Shown here: piece after piece, positions 13,990 to 24,052 of the stretch
Numbering within the stretch: the first letter of the stretch is position 1
Layout of the letters: every line of letters begins with the position of its first letter
Assembly: GCF_018688375.1 (NCBI RefSeq)
Contig: NZ_CP061318.1
Location: forward strand, 992,001-1,056,000
Direction: 5' to 3'
Length of the DNA: 64,000 nt
Source: Polynucleobacter sp. AP-Ainpum-60-G11
GTDB taxonomy: Bacteria; Pseudomonadota; Gammaproteobacteria; Burkholderiales; Burkholderiaceae
Program-made: the position numbers and the translations under genes
Notes under the pieces: model-generated
What the model saw: the letters and a program-made list of their open reading frames with translations, nothing else
The model's database searches: none
Told to the model about the DNA's origin: nothing

Positions 13990-15198
13990 TTACTTCTGTA
14001 AGCCACCGACGAGGTCATTCTTTAAATCAAGAACATTCTCTAAGCCAACTGCGATCCGCACCAAACCATCAGTAATGCCAGCCGCCTTACGGGCTTCTGG
14101 ACTGACGCGACAATGCGTCGTGGTTGCTGGATGGGTAATCGTTGTACGAGTGTCGCCCAAGTTTGCAGTAATAGAGCAAAGCTTAGTTTGATTAATCAAT
14201 TTGAAAGCAGCCTTCTTGCCACCTTTTAAAGTAAACGACAAGATAGCGCCACCTGCTTTTTGTTGTCGTTTAGCCAGCGCATGCTGAGGATGTGATTTCA
14301 AACCAGGATGGTAGACACGCTCTACCCCCGGTTGCTTTTCCAACCATTGTGCAATTTCTAAAGCATTCTGACTCTGTTGCTTCATACGCAATTCGAGCGT
14401 CTCTAAGCCTTTTAAAAATACCCAGGCATTAAATGCAGAAAGTGTTGGGCCAGCTGTTCGGACATATGGAAAAACTTTACCCATGATGAAATCATTGCTG
14501 CCCACAATAGCGCCACCGACAACGCGGCCTTGACCATCCAAATATTTAGTTGCCGAATGGATGACTACATCAGCACCCAGTGCCAGTGGCTTCTGTAAAG
14601 CAGGCGTGCAGAAGCAGTTATCTACAGCAAACAGAGCTTTAGCTTTCTTGGCAATCTTAGAAATAGCTTTGATATCCGCAATTTCAGTCAAAGGATTTGA
14701 AGGCGTTTCCAAATAAAACAGCTTGGTATTTTCTTGGACAGCATTCTGCCAAGCTTTGGTATCAGCTAAATCCACATATGTCGTTGTAATGCCAAAGCGT
14801 CCCAAAATATTGCTAAACAATTGAATCGTTGCACCAAATACTGAACGAGAGCAAATAACATGGTCGCCAGCCTGCAGATGAGACATTGCCATAGTCAAAA
14901 TTGCAGCCATTCCAGACGAGGTTGCAATGCAAGCCTCTCCGCCCTCTAGGGCAGCGAGACGATCCTGAAACATACTTACAGTCGGATTGGTGAATCGAGA
15001 ATAAATAAAACCCTGATCTGCATGAGCAAAACCATCGGCAGCTAATTCTGCACTATCAAAGCAGAAGCTAGATGTGAGGAACATCGCCTCAGAGTGCTCT
15101 TGATATTCTGCAGTACGACGAGTGCCAGCACGAACCGCCAGGGTTTCGAGCGCCAGCTTGGAGAAGTCAGGTTTTTTGCGTGTAGTTTTGCTCTTCAT
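13990..15198 (-). CDS. metZ: MetZ, O-succinylhomoserine sulfhydrylase
   Basis: A 402-residue PLP enzyme of the Cys/Met metabolism family. The Schiff-base lysine is K218 in HSATKYLDGQ. TSSGMAAI (about 93-100) and YSRFTNPT match the phosphate and substrate loops. MetZ makes homocysteine directly from O-succinylhomoserine and sulfide in methionine synthesis, and this gene follows purF as in other Burkholderiales. It is the last gene of the long minus-strand biosynthetic block before the methyltransferase. A cystathionine gamma-synthase role cannot be fully excluded, but the sequence resembles MetZ more. Confidence 0.92.
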   Translation of the reverse strand: MKSKTTRKKPDFSKLALETLAVRAGTRRTAEYQEHSEAMFLTSSFCFDSAELAADGFAHADQGFIYSRFTNPTVSMFQDRLAALEGGEACIATSSGMAAILTMAMSHLQAGDHVICSRSVFGATIQLFSNILGRFGITTTYVDLADTKAWQNAVQENTKLFYLETPSNPLTEIADIKAISKIAKKAKALFAVDNCFCTPALQKPLALGADVVIHSATKYLDGQGRVVGGAIVGSNDFIMGKVFPYVRTAGPTLSAFNAWVFLKGLETLELRMKQQSQNALEIAQWLEKQPGVERVYHPGLKSHPQHALAKRQQKAGGAILSFTLKGGKKAAFKLINQTKLCSITANLGDTRTTITHPATTTHCRVSPEARKAAGITDGLVRIAVGLENVLDLKNDLVGGLQK

Positions 15199-15267
15199 AC
15201 CGCTATTTTGACACCGAAATGCAGAATTGCCTCAGACACGGATGCCTGAGGAACTTGATCGTTGTTT

Positions 15268-16806
15268 TTAGTCTTCTGTAGCGAGATGTAAATGCAGCTG
15301 TGAGCGGGCAAAGTCACTAGAGTCACGCTGACGATCCGCTTTCGCCTCAGAGGTATTACGAGCAGCCTCCAAAGCATCCAAATAGGATTCGTTGATATCA
15401 CCCGTGATGTAGTGGCCATCAAAACAAGATGCCTCAAAGTTCTGGATATTAGGATTGATATCCTTTACAGCCTGCTTCATATCCTCAACGCTTTGATAGA
15501 TCAACTGATCTGCACCAATCATCTTATTAATCTCTTCATCCGTGCGGCCATAAGCGACTAATTCACTGCGGGTTGGCATATCTATTCCGTAGACATTCGG
15601 GAAACGTACTGGAGGCGCTGCAGAGGCAAAAATGACTTTCTTAGCGCCAGACTCGCGCGCCATCTGGACAATCTCAAACGAGGTAGTTCCGCGGACAATA
15701 GAGTCATCCACAATCAATACAGTCTTATCTTTAAACTCAATGCGCATCGCATTCAGTTTTTGACGAACCGATTTTTTACGTACGGCTTGTCCAGGCATGA
15801 TGAAGGTTCTACCGATGTAGCGGTTCTTGAAGAATCCTTCGCGGTAATCTACCCCGAGTCGTTTAGCAACCTGCATCGCTGCTGGACGACTCGAGTCTGG
15901 AATTGGCATCACAACATCAATCTCGCCCGGAATCGTTTCTTTACGAATCTTCTCCGCTAGATAGTCTCCCATACGCATCCGAACGTTGTAGACAGTAACA
16001 CCATCAATTGTGGAGTCTGGGCGAGCCATGTAAACGTATTCAAAGATGCAAGGTGTTAGAACAGCATCAGCTACACATTGACGCGAAGTGAAGTTGCCAT
16101 CTAAATCAATGTAAATCGCTTCGCCAGGATTAACGTCGCGTACAAATGTAAAACCAAGTCCATCCAGTGCAACAGACTCAGATGCAATCATCCACTCTGG
16201 ACCCTTGGGTGTATCAATTCGGCCAATACATAAAGGGCGAATACCAAATGGATCGCGGAATGCTAATAAACCATAACCAGCAATTAATGAAACAACCGCA
16301 TAAGAACCTTTAACGCGTTTAGTGACTTGAGTAACTGCGTTGAACATAGCACTCTCATCTAGTGCAGCGCTATTAGTTTCTTTTTGAAGTTCATCAGCTA
16401 AGACATTTAAGAGAACCTCTGTATCCGAACTGGTGTTGATATGGCGACGATCCCGATAGGCCATCTCCACACGCAGGCTAGCAGCATTGGTGAGGTTACC
16501 GTTATGCGCCAAAATAATTCCGTATGGTGCACTAACGTAAAACGGCTGCGCTTCCTCTTCACTACTGGCAGATCCAGCCGTTGGATAGCGTACTTGCCCA
16601 ATGCCAGCATTACCTATCAAGCTGCGCATATTGCGAGTTCTAAATACATCTCGCACCAAACCATTGGCTTTATGCATTGTGAATGAGTTGCCATTCATCG
16701 TTGCCATGCCTGCAGCATCTTGACCGCGGTGTTGCAGAAGCAACAATGCGTCATAGATCAGCTGATTAACTGGGGAGTGGGAAACTGTTCCGACGACGCC
16801 GCACAT
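15268..16806 (-). CDS. purF: PurF, amidophosphoribosyltransferase
   Basis: A 512-residue enzyme of purine synthesis that makes phosphoribosylamine from PRPP and glutamine. The N-terminal glutaminase domain begins MCGVVGTV, with C2 as the catalytic nucleophile exposed after Met removal, so there is no propeptide. The PRPP site VLIVDDSIVRGTTSFEI lies near residue 365. It is four bases downstream of cvpA, the classic cvpA-purF pair. The C-terminal tail is rich in charged residues. Normal length and motifs. Confidence 0.97.
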   Translation of the reverse strand: MCGVVGTVSHSPVNQLIYDALLLLQHRGQDAAGMATMNGNSFTMHKANGLVRDVFRTRNMRSLIGNAGIGQVRYPTAGSASSEEEAQPFYVSAPYGIILAHNGNLTNAASLRVEMAYRDRRHINTSSDTEVLLNVLADELQKETNSAALDESAMFNAVTQVTKRVKGSYAVVSLIAGYGLLAFRDPFGIRPLCIGRIDTPKGPEWMIASESVALDGLGFTFVRDVNPGEAIYIDLDGNFTSRQCVADAVLTPCIFEYVYMARPDSTIDGVTVYNVRMRMGDYLAEKIRKETIPGEIDVVMPIPDSSRPAAMQVAKRLGVDYREGFFKNRYIGRTFIMPGQAVRKKSVRQKLNAMRIEFKDKTVLIVDDSIVRGTTSFEIVQMARESGAKKVIFASAAPPVRFPNVYGIDMPTRSELVAYGRTDEEINKMIGADQLIYQSVEDMKQAVKDINPNIQNFEASCFDGHYITGDINESYLDALEAARNTSEAKADRQRDSSDFARSQLHLHLATED

Positions 16807-16810
16807 AAGC

Positions 16811-17377
16811 CTAGATCCCTATGGTTAATGAAGGTGTTACTGTAGGATTAATTTTAGGCATTGCATCACCTAATTTTTTTGCCCAGTCAGCAGGTAGCCA
16901 ACCTTTGATCAAACCAGTTGCCATATCAATTGCTGGACGAGTAATTGCTTTTTGCCAGGCTACACTTTGAGGTATCGGTGTCAGCGCTGCCAAAGTAGCC
17001 ATCACAACTACAACCAAACCGCCGCGCGCCAAACCAAATACCAGACCTAAAAAACGATCCGTCATGCTCAAGCCAGCAGACAGGATGATTTTTTGAATTA
17101 CATTCCCCACCAAGCCGCAAACAATCAAGGTCAAAATAAATAGAATCAGAAAGCTCACGCCCAAACTTAATAACTCATCCATGTGAAAGGTAGATAACCA
17201 TTCAACCGAAAGATAGTTGGTGTAGTGATAAGCAACCCATGCTGCAACAAACCAAGAGGCAAGTGCCAGCACTTCTTTAAATAAGCCTCGAGAAATTCCA
17301 ACCAAAGCAGAAACCAATAGCACTACCAGGGTGAAATAATCCACCGTAGTTAACTTCAGGGTGGATAAATATTCCAT
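16811..17377 (-). CDS. cvpA: CvpA-family inner-membrane protein
   Basis: A 188-residue protein with four predicted membrane helices, starting MEYLSTLKLTTVDYFTLVVLL; the conserved segment SALVGISRGLFKEVLALASWFVAAWVA is typical of CvpA. In E. coli CvpA is needed for colicin V production and envelope stress tolerance. The ATG at 17377 is preferred over a TTG at 17380 and shares one base with the SPOR gene stop (TGATG). Directly upstream of purF, as usual. Confidence 0.92.
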   Translation of the reverse strand: MEYLSTLKLTTVDYFTLVVLLVSALVGISRGLFKEVLALASWFVAAWVAYHYTNYLSVEWLSTFHMDELLSLGVSFLILFILTLIVCGLVGNVIQKIILSAGLSMTDRFLGLVFGLARGGLVVVVMATLAALTPIPQSVAWQKAITRPAIDMATGLIKGWLPADWAKKLGDAMPKINPTVTPSLTIGI

Positions 17378-18183
17378 CAAGGCGCTCCAAGCTCAACTAG
17401 CTTTGGGGATAGGCCCATAGCTTTGACTTTTTTCTCAGCAGCTTCGGCTGCATCCTTATCAACAAATGGTCCCGCCCTGAGGACGTAAAGCTTAACGCCA
17501 TCAGCACCCGTTTTATTAATCACGTAATTAGGGATCTTCTGATCCTTCATCTTGGCAATCCAACCCTTGGCACGCTCTTCAGAAGCAAAGGCGCCAATCT
17601 GAATGACGTATTTACCAGGGCCTACTTTTTTGGGAAGCTCTTCCGCCTTAGATTTGGAGGCTGCATTAGGTGCAGCAACTACCTCTTCGCCAGCAGCCAA
17701 ACCAATGGTACTTGCTTTGCTTGGTGCAGTAGTCGACTTGATATCAGACTTAGCCTCAGGCTTTACATCTGGCGATGGCACAACTACCGCTTCCTTGACT
17801 TGAGCTGCTTCTTTTTCTTTTGCAGGCACTTCAGAGGTTGCAGCCGGCTTGGGCTTTTCGTCATTCGCAGGCATTGCAGCATTTGGTGCTGGGAGGCTGG
17901 TAACGATATTCACAGCAATATCGTTGTTCACAGATTTAGGCTTGTTATCCAAAATACGGGGTAAACCGACCACCGCAATTAAGACTAAGACAGCGGCGCC
18001 AATCAGACGATGGCGAGCGCGTTGTTGTTCTGGGTCTTCGGTAAAAGCCAGTTCTTCATTCTCTTGAGCGCGTTGAAAACTACGGGGGGCTAATTTATTA
18101 ACGGTGCGACGACCCCTCACTGAACCTTGATCAAGGTCTTCAGCATCAGGGTTTCGCTTAAAAAGCTTCGATAAACGAATCAT
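17377..18183 (-). CDS. SPOR-domain protein, DedD-like
   Basis: A 268-residue single-pass inner-membrane protein. The N-terminal cytoplasmic part is basic and ends with QRARHRLIGAAVLVLIAVVGLPRIL (about 54-78) as the membrane helix. A long Pro/Ala/Lys-rich periplasmic linker follows. The C-terminal SPOR domain (about 190-268) starts GKYVIQIGAFASEERAKGW and ends LRAGPFVDKDAAEAAEKKV. SPOR domains bind denuded septal peptidoglycan, so a role in cell division is likely. Between folC and cvpA, as in dedD loci. Confidence 0.9.
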   Translation of the reverse strand: MIRLSKLFKRNPDAEDLDQGSVRGRRTVNKLAPRSFQRAQENEELAFTEDPEQQRARHRLIGAAVLVLIAVVGLPRILDNKPKSVNNDIAVNIVTSLPAPNAAMPANDEKPKPAATSEVPAKEKEAAQVKEAVVVPSPDVKPEAKSDIKSTTAPSKASTIGLAAGEEVVAAPNAASKSKAEELPKKVGPGKYVIQIGAFASEERAKGWIAKMKDQKIPNYVINKTGADGVKLYVLRAGPFVDKDAAEAAEKKVKAMGLSPKLVELGAP

Positions 18184-18186
18184 GGA

Positions 18187-19512
18187 TCAATGCGCCTGGT
18201 TGTTTCGATATGCCATTACGCCGGCAACGGTATAGAAGGATCCGAAGATGACAATTCTATCACCCTCACCTGCCTTAGAAAGCGCTTTTTGATACGCTGC
18301 AGCAGGATCTGAGAAGCACTCGATACCCCCGTCGTCTCCATTTTTAACCGCTACACCAAGCTCAAGCAACTTCTCTGACAATGCCGTAGCGCTTGCGGCT
18401 CGAGCAGTCGGTAAATCACTGCAAAACCAGAAATCAACACTATCCAATAAAGGCTTAATGACGCCGGCAATATCTTTGTCCGCCATCGCACCAAATATGG
18501 CGTAGGTATAGGGGTGATAACCCATTTTTTCGAGGCCCTGCCCTAAAGTTGCAGCGGCATGAGGGTTGTGCGCAACATCCAAAACAACCGTAGGTTGACC
18601 TGGAAGTACCTGGAATCGACCAGGAAGTTCAACTAAAGCAAATCCATTCCGAATATCTTGTGCGCTAACCGGCAGTCGAAGATGTAAAGCCATCAAGGCA
18701 GCTATCACTGCCGAGGCATTCAGAATTTGGTTGGCGCCACGTAAAGCGGGATAACCAAGACCGCTAAAGCGCTTTTGACGTCCAGCCCAACCCCACTGTT
18801 GTTTATCGCCCTGGAAGTTGTAATCTCGGCCTTGTAGCCATAAGTCACAACCCAGTTCTTCAGCGTAATCAATCAGGGATTGTGGTGGCACTGGATCACC
18901 GCAAACGGCAATCGCACCCGCGCGGAAAATACCCGCCTTTTCTCGTCCAATCGCTTCACGAGTGCCGCCCAGAAAATCCGCATGGTCGATATCAATACTA
19001 GTCACAATGGCGCAATCCGCATCGACTATATTGACGGCATCCAAGCGACCACCCATACCAACCTCAAGCACCACCGCATCTAAATTCGCCTTGGAAAATA
19101 AATGCATGATCGCCAAGGTAGTGAATTCAAAATACGTGAGGGTTGGTGCATCAACCAAGCTAACTCGAGCATGTTCTACAGCGGTGAAATGCTCCAGCAA
19201 GAGATCATCTTTTACCTCTTCGCCATTGAGGCGGGCACGCTCGTTAAAGCTGAGCAAGTGCGGAGACATATGGCAACCCACCTTATAACCCGATGCCAAC
19301 AAAATACTTTCAAGATAAGCGCAAGTGGAGCCCTTGCCATTGGTGCCGGCAACCGTAATTACAGGGCAATCAAAATGCAGACCCAAAGCTGCTTTAACAC
19401 GATTGATGCGATCAAGCCCCATGTCGATGCCGACCGGGTGAGCCGTTTCGAGGTGACTAAGCCAAGCCTGTAGGCTGGAAAATAGGATGGGGGGTTGGTG
19501 TGCGGAACTCAA
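18187..19512 (-). CDS. folC: FolC, dihydrofolate/folylpolyglutamate synthase
   Basis: A 441-residue Mur-ligase-family enzyme that adds glutamate to dihydropteroate and folates. The P-loop is TVAGTNGKGSTCAYLES; EVGMGGRLDAVN and the DIDHADFLG region carry Mg-binding residues. The start is taken as TTG at 19512, four bases after the accD stop, giving MSSAHQPPILF before the conserved WLSHLETAHPVGIDMG. The longer reading to 19614 would overlap accD by about 100 bases and is rejected. Standard accD-folC order. Confidence 0.9.
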   Translation of the reverse strand: MSSAHQPPILFSSLQAWLSHLETAHPVGIDMGLDRINRVKAALGLHFDCPVITVAGTNGKGSTCAYLESILLASGYKVGCHMSPHLLSFNERARLNGEEVKDDLLLEHFTAVEHARVSLVDAPTLTYFEFTTLAIMHLFSKANLDAVVLEVGMGGRLDAVNIVDADCAIVTSIDIDHADFLGGTREAIGREKAGIFRAGAIAVCGDPVPPQSLIDYAEELGCDLWLQGRDYNFQGDKQQWGWAGRQKRFSGLGYPALRGANQILNASAVIAALMALHLRLPVSAQDIRNGFALVELPGRFQVLPGQPTVVLDVAHNPHAAATLGQGLEKMGYHPYTYAIFGAMADKDIAGVIKPLLDSVDFWFCSDLPTARAASATALSEKLLELGVAVKNGDDGGIECFSDPAAAYQKALSKAGEGDRIVIFGSFYTVAGVMAYRNNQAH

Positions 19513-19516
19513 GCGC

Positions 19517-20404
19517 TTATACAGCTGCGCTACCCGCAATCGCAGGCTCAGGAAGCTGCTGGAGTAAGGCCAAGAGACGAGCGATTTCACCACGCATTTG
19601 GCGACGATCCACAATCATGTCAATACCGCCTTTTTGCATTAAAAACTCAGAACGCTGAAAGCCTTCTGGTAATTTTTCGCGAACCGTTTGCTCAATCACA
19701 CGAGGACCAGCAAATCCAATTAAAGCTTTAGGCTCGGCCATAACGACATCACCCATAAAGGCAAAGCTGGCGGAGATTCCACCCATTGTGGGGTCTGTTA
19801 AGACGCTGATATAAGGCAAGCCTTTTTTAGACAGCAAAGTCAACATGGAATTGGTTTTTGCCATTTGGAAAAGAGAGAGCAAGCTCTCTTGCATACGCGC
19901 GCCACCAGTTGCGGTGATACAAATAAACGCACACTTCTTAGCAATTGCTTCTTGCACACCACGGGCAAAACGCTCCCCAACAACAGAGCCCATAGAGCCA
20001 CCCATGTATTGAAATTCAAAGCAAGCAGCTACAACAGGAATCGTTTCAATCTTGCCACCCAACACGATAAGGGCTTCAGATTCACCAGAAGCATCATTAG
20101 CCTCTTTAATGCGATCGGGATATTTCTTAGAATCTTTAAATTTCAGCGGATCAGTTGGGTAGATATCAGCACCAATCTCGTAGCGGCCCTTTTCGTCCAA
20201 AAGACTATCCAAGCGTAAACGTGCTCCAATGCGCATGTGGTGACTACATTTTGGGCAAACCGATAAATTGGCCTCGATATCTGTGCTGTAGAGCACGGTT
20301 TCACAGCTGGGGCACTTAACCCAAAGACCCTCAGGTACGGATTTGCGATTAGCAGGATCCGTATGTTGGATTTGTGGGGGTAGTAATTTATCGATCCAGC
20401 TCAT
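19517..20404 (-). CDS. accD: AccD, acetyl-CoA carboxylase carboxyltransferase beta subunit
   Basis: A 295-residue protein. The N-terminal zinc ribbon is C34PSC37 and, about 16 residues on, CPKC. The carboxyltransferase core follows, with [13 protein letters not shown] and [18 protein letters not shown]. With AccA it transfers carboxyl from biotin to acetyl-CoA, the first step of fatty acid synthesis. It lies about 20 bases after trpA, a common arrangement in proteobacteria. No anomalies. Confidence 0.97.
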   Translation of the reverse strand: MSWIDKLLPPQIQHTDPANRKSVPEGLWVKCPSCETVLYSTDIEANLSVCPKCSHHMRIGARLRLDSLLDEKGRYEIGADIYPTDPLKFKDSKKYPDRIKEANDASGESEALIVLGGKIETIPVVAACFEFQYMGGSMGSVVGERFARGVQEAIAKKCAFICITATGGARMQESLLSLFQMAKTNSMLTLLSKKGLPYISVLTDPTMGGISASFAFMGDVVMAEPKALIGFAGPRVIEQTVREKLPEGFQRSEFLMQKGGIDMIVDRRQMRGEIARLLALLQQLPEPAIAGSAAV

Positions 20405-20426
20405 CAGTTTTTAACTATCCAGTGCA

Positions 20427-21224
20427 TTAACTATCTAAAGCGACGCGAATTTCACGTATGAAGTTTTCAAGTGATTGTACCGCCTGGCCAGGGGCAGAAT
20501 CCTCTAAAAGTCGAATAATTCGACTGCCAATGACGACTGCATCCGCGGTTTTTGATACCGCGCGGGCACTTTCTGCGTCATTAATGCCAAATCCCACTGC
20601 AATCGGGATGGCGGTAGCTTCGCGGATCTTAGGGATGATACTGGCCACATCCTGGGTATTAAGGTGAGAGGCACCTGTAACCCCTCGCATCGAGACGTAA
20701 TAGATATAACCAGAAGCTATTTTGGCTGCATCCTTTATGCGTTCTGGTGATGAAGTGGGCGCTAGTAGAAAAATAGGGTCTACACCTGCCACCTTCATTC
20801 TGGCCGCAAAATCAACGCATTCTTCAGGCGGATAATCCACAATCAATACACCATCCACACCGGCTGCTTTAGCATCATTTGCAAAACGCTCTGCCCCCAT
20901 CTGCTCAACAGGATTGGCATAGCCCATCAACACCACCGGGGTGTTGGCATCAAGCTTGCGAAACTCCTTCACCATATCCAAACAACCATGCAAAGTCACG
21001 CCTTGAGTAAGCGCTCTTTCAGATGAGCGCTGAATTACCGGACCATCTGCCATCGGATCAGAAAAAGGAACTCCAAGCTCAATCACGTTTGCGCCACCCC
21101 GGACCAATGCATGCATTAACTCGACAGTAAGCTTGGGATCTGGATCGCCTGCGGTAATAAAAGGAATGAGCCCCTTTTTTCCTGAAGCTTTTAGTTCGTT
21201 AAAGAGTGCAGTAATTTTTGACAT
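20427..21224 (-). CDS. trpA: TrpA, tryptophan synthase alpha subunit
   Basis: A 265-residue TIM barrel that cleaves indole-3-glycerol phosphate to indole. The catalytic glutamate is in [17 protein letters not shown] and the catalytic aspartate is in [14 protein letters not shown]. The phosphate-binding end reads [12 protein letters not shown] and VIGSRI. Forms a complex with TrpB, encoded just upstream. Unlike some Burkholderia there is no extra gene between trpB and trpA; the gap is 53 bases. Confidence 0.97.
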   Translation of the reverse strand: MSKITALFNELKASGKKGLIPFITAGDPDPKLTVELMHALVRGGANVIELGVPFSDPMADGPVIQRSSERALTQGVTLHGCLDMVKEFRKLDANTPVVLMGYANPVEQMGAERFANDAKAAGVDGVLIVDYPPEECVDFAARMKVAGVDPIFLLAPTSSPERIKDAAKIASGYIYYVSMRGVTGASHLNTQDVASIIPKIREATAIPIAVGFGINDAESARAVSKTADAVVIGSRIIRLLEDSAPGQAVQSLENFIREIRVALDS

Positions 21225-21277
21225 GGGAATTCGTATAGATTGTGTTTTTATTTTTTATATCAGTGCTTGCTTAAGCC

Positions 21278-22471
21278 TTAGCCTTCGGAGCCAGTAGCTT
21301 GTGCAACGGTATGCATATCTTTATCACCACGACCAGACAAGTTCACTAAGATCGTTTTATCCTTAGAAAGTGTTGGCGCCAATTTACATGCATAAGCAAT
21401 GGCATGAGAAGACTCTAAAGCAGGAATGATGCCTTCAATACGACAGCAATCATGAAATGCCTTCAGTGCTTCTTCATCCGTTACTGCCACGTAGTCAGCA
21501 CGACCAGAATCTTTTAACCATGCATGCTCTGGACCGACACCGGGATAGTCCATGCCAGCAGATACTGAATGGGTTTCAGAAATCTGCCCGTTCTCATCTT
21601 GCAATAGATAAGTGCGATTGCCGTGCAATACACCTGGCTTACCAACACAAAGTGCCGCAGAATGCAGGCCGCTATTTAAGCCATGGCCTGCAGCTTCAAC
21701 GCCAACCAACTTGACCTCTGGATAATCAATGTAGGGATAGAAAATACCCATGGCATTGGAGCCGCCGCCCACACAAGCCATGACATAGTCAGGCTGACGC
21801 CCAGTCATCTCAGGCATCTGTACTTTGCACTCTTCGCCAATCACACTCTGAAAATCTCGAACCATCATTGGGTAAGGATGTGGGCCTGCAACCGTACCGA
21901 TGATGTAAAAGGTATCTTCTACATTTGTAACCCAATCACGCATCGCCTCATTAAGCGCATCTTTAAGGGTCTTGGTACCAGATTCAACAGGCACCACTTT
22001 TGCGCCCAATAATTTCATACGAAATACGTTTTGTGCTTGACGTGCAACGTCAACTGAACCTTGATAAACCGTGCAATCTAAACCAAAGCGCGCGCAAATA
22101 GTAGCGGTTGCTACACCGTGTTGCCCTGCTCCGGTTTCAGCAATGATGCGTGGCTTACCCATACGCTTAGCCAGCATCGCTTGACCTATCACGTTATTGA
22201 TTTTGTGCGCACCCGTGTGGTTTAAATCTTCACGCTTGAGATAAATCTGCGCTCCACCCAACATCTCACTCCAACGCTTAGCGTGATACACCGGAGATGG
22301 GCGACCTACAAAATGCTTCAGCTCGTAATGAAATTCTTCTAAGAATTCGGGATCATGTTGATATTTTGCATACGCCGCTTTGAGTTCATCCAAAGCAAAC
22401 ATGAGTGTCTCAGAAACAAATACGCCACCGTAAGGACCGAAGTGTCCTCGTGCATCTGGCTTATCGTACAT
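21278..22471 (-). CDS. trpB: TrpB, tryptophan synthase beta subunit
   Basis: A 397-residue PLP enzyme that condenses indole with serine. The PLP lysine is in [15 protein letters not shown], the substrate loop is [10 protein letters not shown], and the glycine-rich phosphate site is [10 protein letters not shown]. Length and motifs match the standard TrpB1 type. It follows trpF by 32 bases in a trpFBA run. No leader peptide or attenuator is visible before it. Confidence 0.98.
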   Translation of the reverse strand: MYDKPDARGHFGPYGGVFVSETLMFALDELKAAYAKYQHDPEFLEEFHYELKHFVGRPSPVYHAKRWSEMLGGAQIYLKREDLNHTGAHKINNVIGQAMLAKRMGKPRIIAETGAGQHGVATATICARFGLDCTVYQGSVDVARQAQNVFRMKLLGAKVVPVESGTKTLKDALNEAMRDWVTNVEDTFYIIGTVAGPHPYPMMVRDFQSVIGEECKVQMPEMTGRQPDYVMACVGGGSNAMGIFYPYIDYPEVKLVGVEAAGHGLNSGLHSAALCVGKPGVLHGNRTYLLQDENGQISETHSVSAGMDYPGVGPEHAWLKDSGRADYVAVTDEEALKAFHDCCRIEGIIPALESSHAIAYACKLAPTLSKDKTILVNLSGRGDKDMHTVAQATGSEG

Positions 22472-22503
22472 AAATACCTCTTTTGATTAGTTACAGCAAA
22501 TAA

Positions 22504-23178
22504 TTAGGGTGATGTGCTTGCATCTGCCGCGCGCACTGCCTCGACAAACTGCTTCATCAAGGCGTGATCTTTTACACCTTTGCTGATTTCAACGCCGCTA
22601 GAGACGTCAACCGCGCAAGGATGCAAACGAGCAATAGCTTCGCCCACGTTGTGAACGTTCAATCCACCACTCAAAACGACCCGAGGCGCGTTTGCGCTTA
22701 TCCATGCTTGTGGAATTCCTGACCAATCAAAAGGAACGCCCCCTCCACCATAGCCCTCAACAAGGGCATCAAGCAAAAAGGCGTTTGCATGCCTATATTG
22801 TAGGGAAAAATCATCAAATGCGAAGTCAGCCCCAACACGCGCAGCCTTCATCCATGGCTGGCCTGCGGCAAGGCGCTCACACTCCTGCAAAGACTCATCC
22901 CCATGAAACTGCCATAAAGTGATTGAGGCGGCCGCCCGAATAGCCTCAAACTCAGCATCTGTAGCATTGACAACTAAGCCAACGGCATCTACCCCTGCTG
23001 GGAGTCTAGATATCAAAGCTGCGGCAATATTGGGGGTAACAGCCCTGGGGCTTGGTGGGTAGAACACGAAACCAACAGCATCAACCCCAGCGGCAATGGC
23101 AGCGTCGACGTCTGCGGGCGTCTTAAGACCGCAGATTTTGACCCTAGTACGGCCCGGAGAGTTGGTAAGTAAGCCCAT
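22504..23178 (-). CDS. trpF: TrpF, phosphoribosylanthranilate isomerase
   Basis: A 224-residue TIM barrel. The catalytic cysteine lies in RVKICGLKTPADVD (about 12-25) and the aspartate in AVDVSSGVEISKGVKD. LSGGLNVHNV is the phosphate-binding loop. It isomerizes phosphoribosylanthranilate to CdRP. It lies 38 bases after truA; the truA-trpF neighbourhood is common in gamma- and betaproteobacteria. Ordinary in every respect. Confidence 0.95.
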   Translation of the reverse strand: MGLLTNSPGRTRVKICGLKTPADVDAAIAAGVDAVGFVFYPPSPRAVTPNIAAALISRLPAGVDAVGLVVNATDAEFEAIRAAASITLWQFHGDESLQECERLAAGQPWMKAARVGADFAFDDFSLQYRHANAFLLDALVEGYGGGGVPFDWSGIPQAWISANAPRVVLSGGLNVHNVGEAIARLHPCAVDVSSGVEISKGVKDHALMKQFVEAVRAADASTSP

Positions 23179-23216
23179 AAGAGAAATGATAAGGCCTTAA
23201 GCAGATAAAGACCTGC

Positions 23217-24044
23217 TTAGGCAAAAACTGCCTTAGGTAACCAAGAATTCGCCAACCAAGGTTTTGGGATTTGAAACTCTTCTGGATACGCAATTTGAGC
23301 CAAATATAGGCCGGCTGGTGAGAATGTAGGCGCAGCAATACTCCGATCCTTGGCAGCTAAAACTTGAGCCATCCATTCCGACTTCTGCTTACCAACGCCT
23401 ATTTGAATAAAGCTACCCACTAAATTACGGACCATGTGGTGTAAAAAAGCATTTCCTTTAATCTTGAAATACAGCCAAGGCTCATCTGAGAAGATCTCGA
23501 TGGAATACATGGTCTTCACCGGAGTCTTGCTTTGACACTCGGAGGAACGGAATGAAGTGAAATCATGTTCACCAATTAAGCATTGAGCAGCCTGTCTCAT
23601 GGCCTCAACATCAAACCAACGGTCTGCCGGCAACATGACATAACCAGCGCGATCAACTGCCATGGGAGATCGACATGGTCCAGCGTGTAATGCATAAATA
23701 TAAGTACGCTCATGAGCAGAATACCGAGCACTAAACTCTTCAGAAACACTCTGAGCCCAATTGACCACGATAGACTCAGGCAAAAAAGTATTGACACCCC
23801 TCACCCAAGACCAATTTTCTCGCTCAACATCAACATCAAAGTGAACAACCTGCCCTAAGGCATGGACGCCAGTATCTGTTCGACCAGCGGTAATCACGCG
23901 AATGGCTTGGGATTTTGCGGCATCTGTTCCGACAAATGCGGAAATAGCTCTTTCTAGTTCATCTTGAATCGTGTTCTGATTAACTTGAGACTGCCAACCA
24001 GAATACGTACTGCCGTCATACTGAAGTCCAAGGGCAATACGCAT
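23217..24044 (-). CDS. truA: TruA, tRNA pseudouridine(38-40) synthase
   Basis: A 275-residue enzyme. The catalytic aspartate is in the signature [18 protein letters not shown] (about 54-71), and [20 protein letters not shown] is the C-terminal conserved segment. It modifies U38-U40 in tRNA anticodon stems. The ATG at 24044 is taken; the codon before it is a TTG that could extend the protein by one residue. It begins 8 bases after fimV. Confidence 0.96.
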   Translation of the reverse strand: MRIALGLQYDGSTYSGWQSQVNQNTIQDELERAISAFVGTDAAKSQAIRVITAGRTDTGVHALGQVVHFDVDVERENWSWVRGVNTFLPESIVVNWAQSVSEEFSARYSAHERTYIYALHAGPCRSPMAVDRAGYVMLPADRWFDVEAMRQAAQCLIGEHDFTSFRSSECQSKTPVKTMYSIEIFSDEPWLYFKIKGNAFLHHMVRNLVGSFIQIGVGKQKSEWMAQVLAAKDRSIAAPTFSPAGLYLAQIAYPEEFQIPKPWLANSWLPKAVFA

Positions 24045-24052
24045 CAAAGAAT

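Noticed and set aside
19513..19614. N-terminal extension of FolC into accD
   Set aside because: It would overlap accD by about 100 bases and has no FolC-like sequence; a TTG four bases after the accD stop fits better.
22472..22503. Possible attenuator before trpB
   Set aside because: The gap is only 32 bases, with no Trp-rich leader or alternative hairpins.
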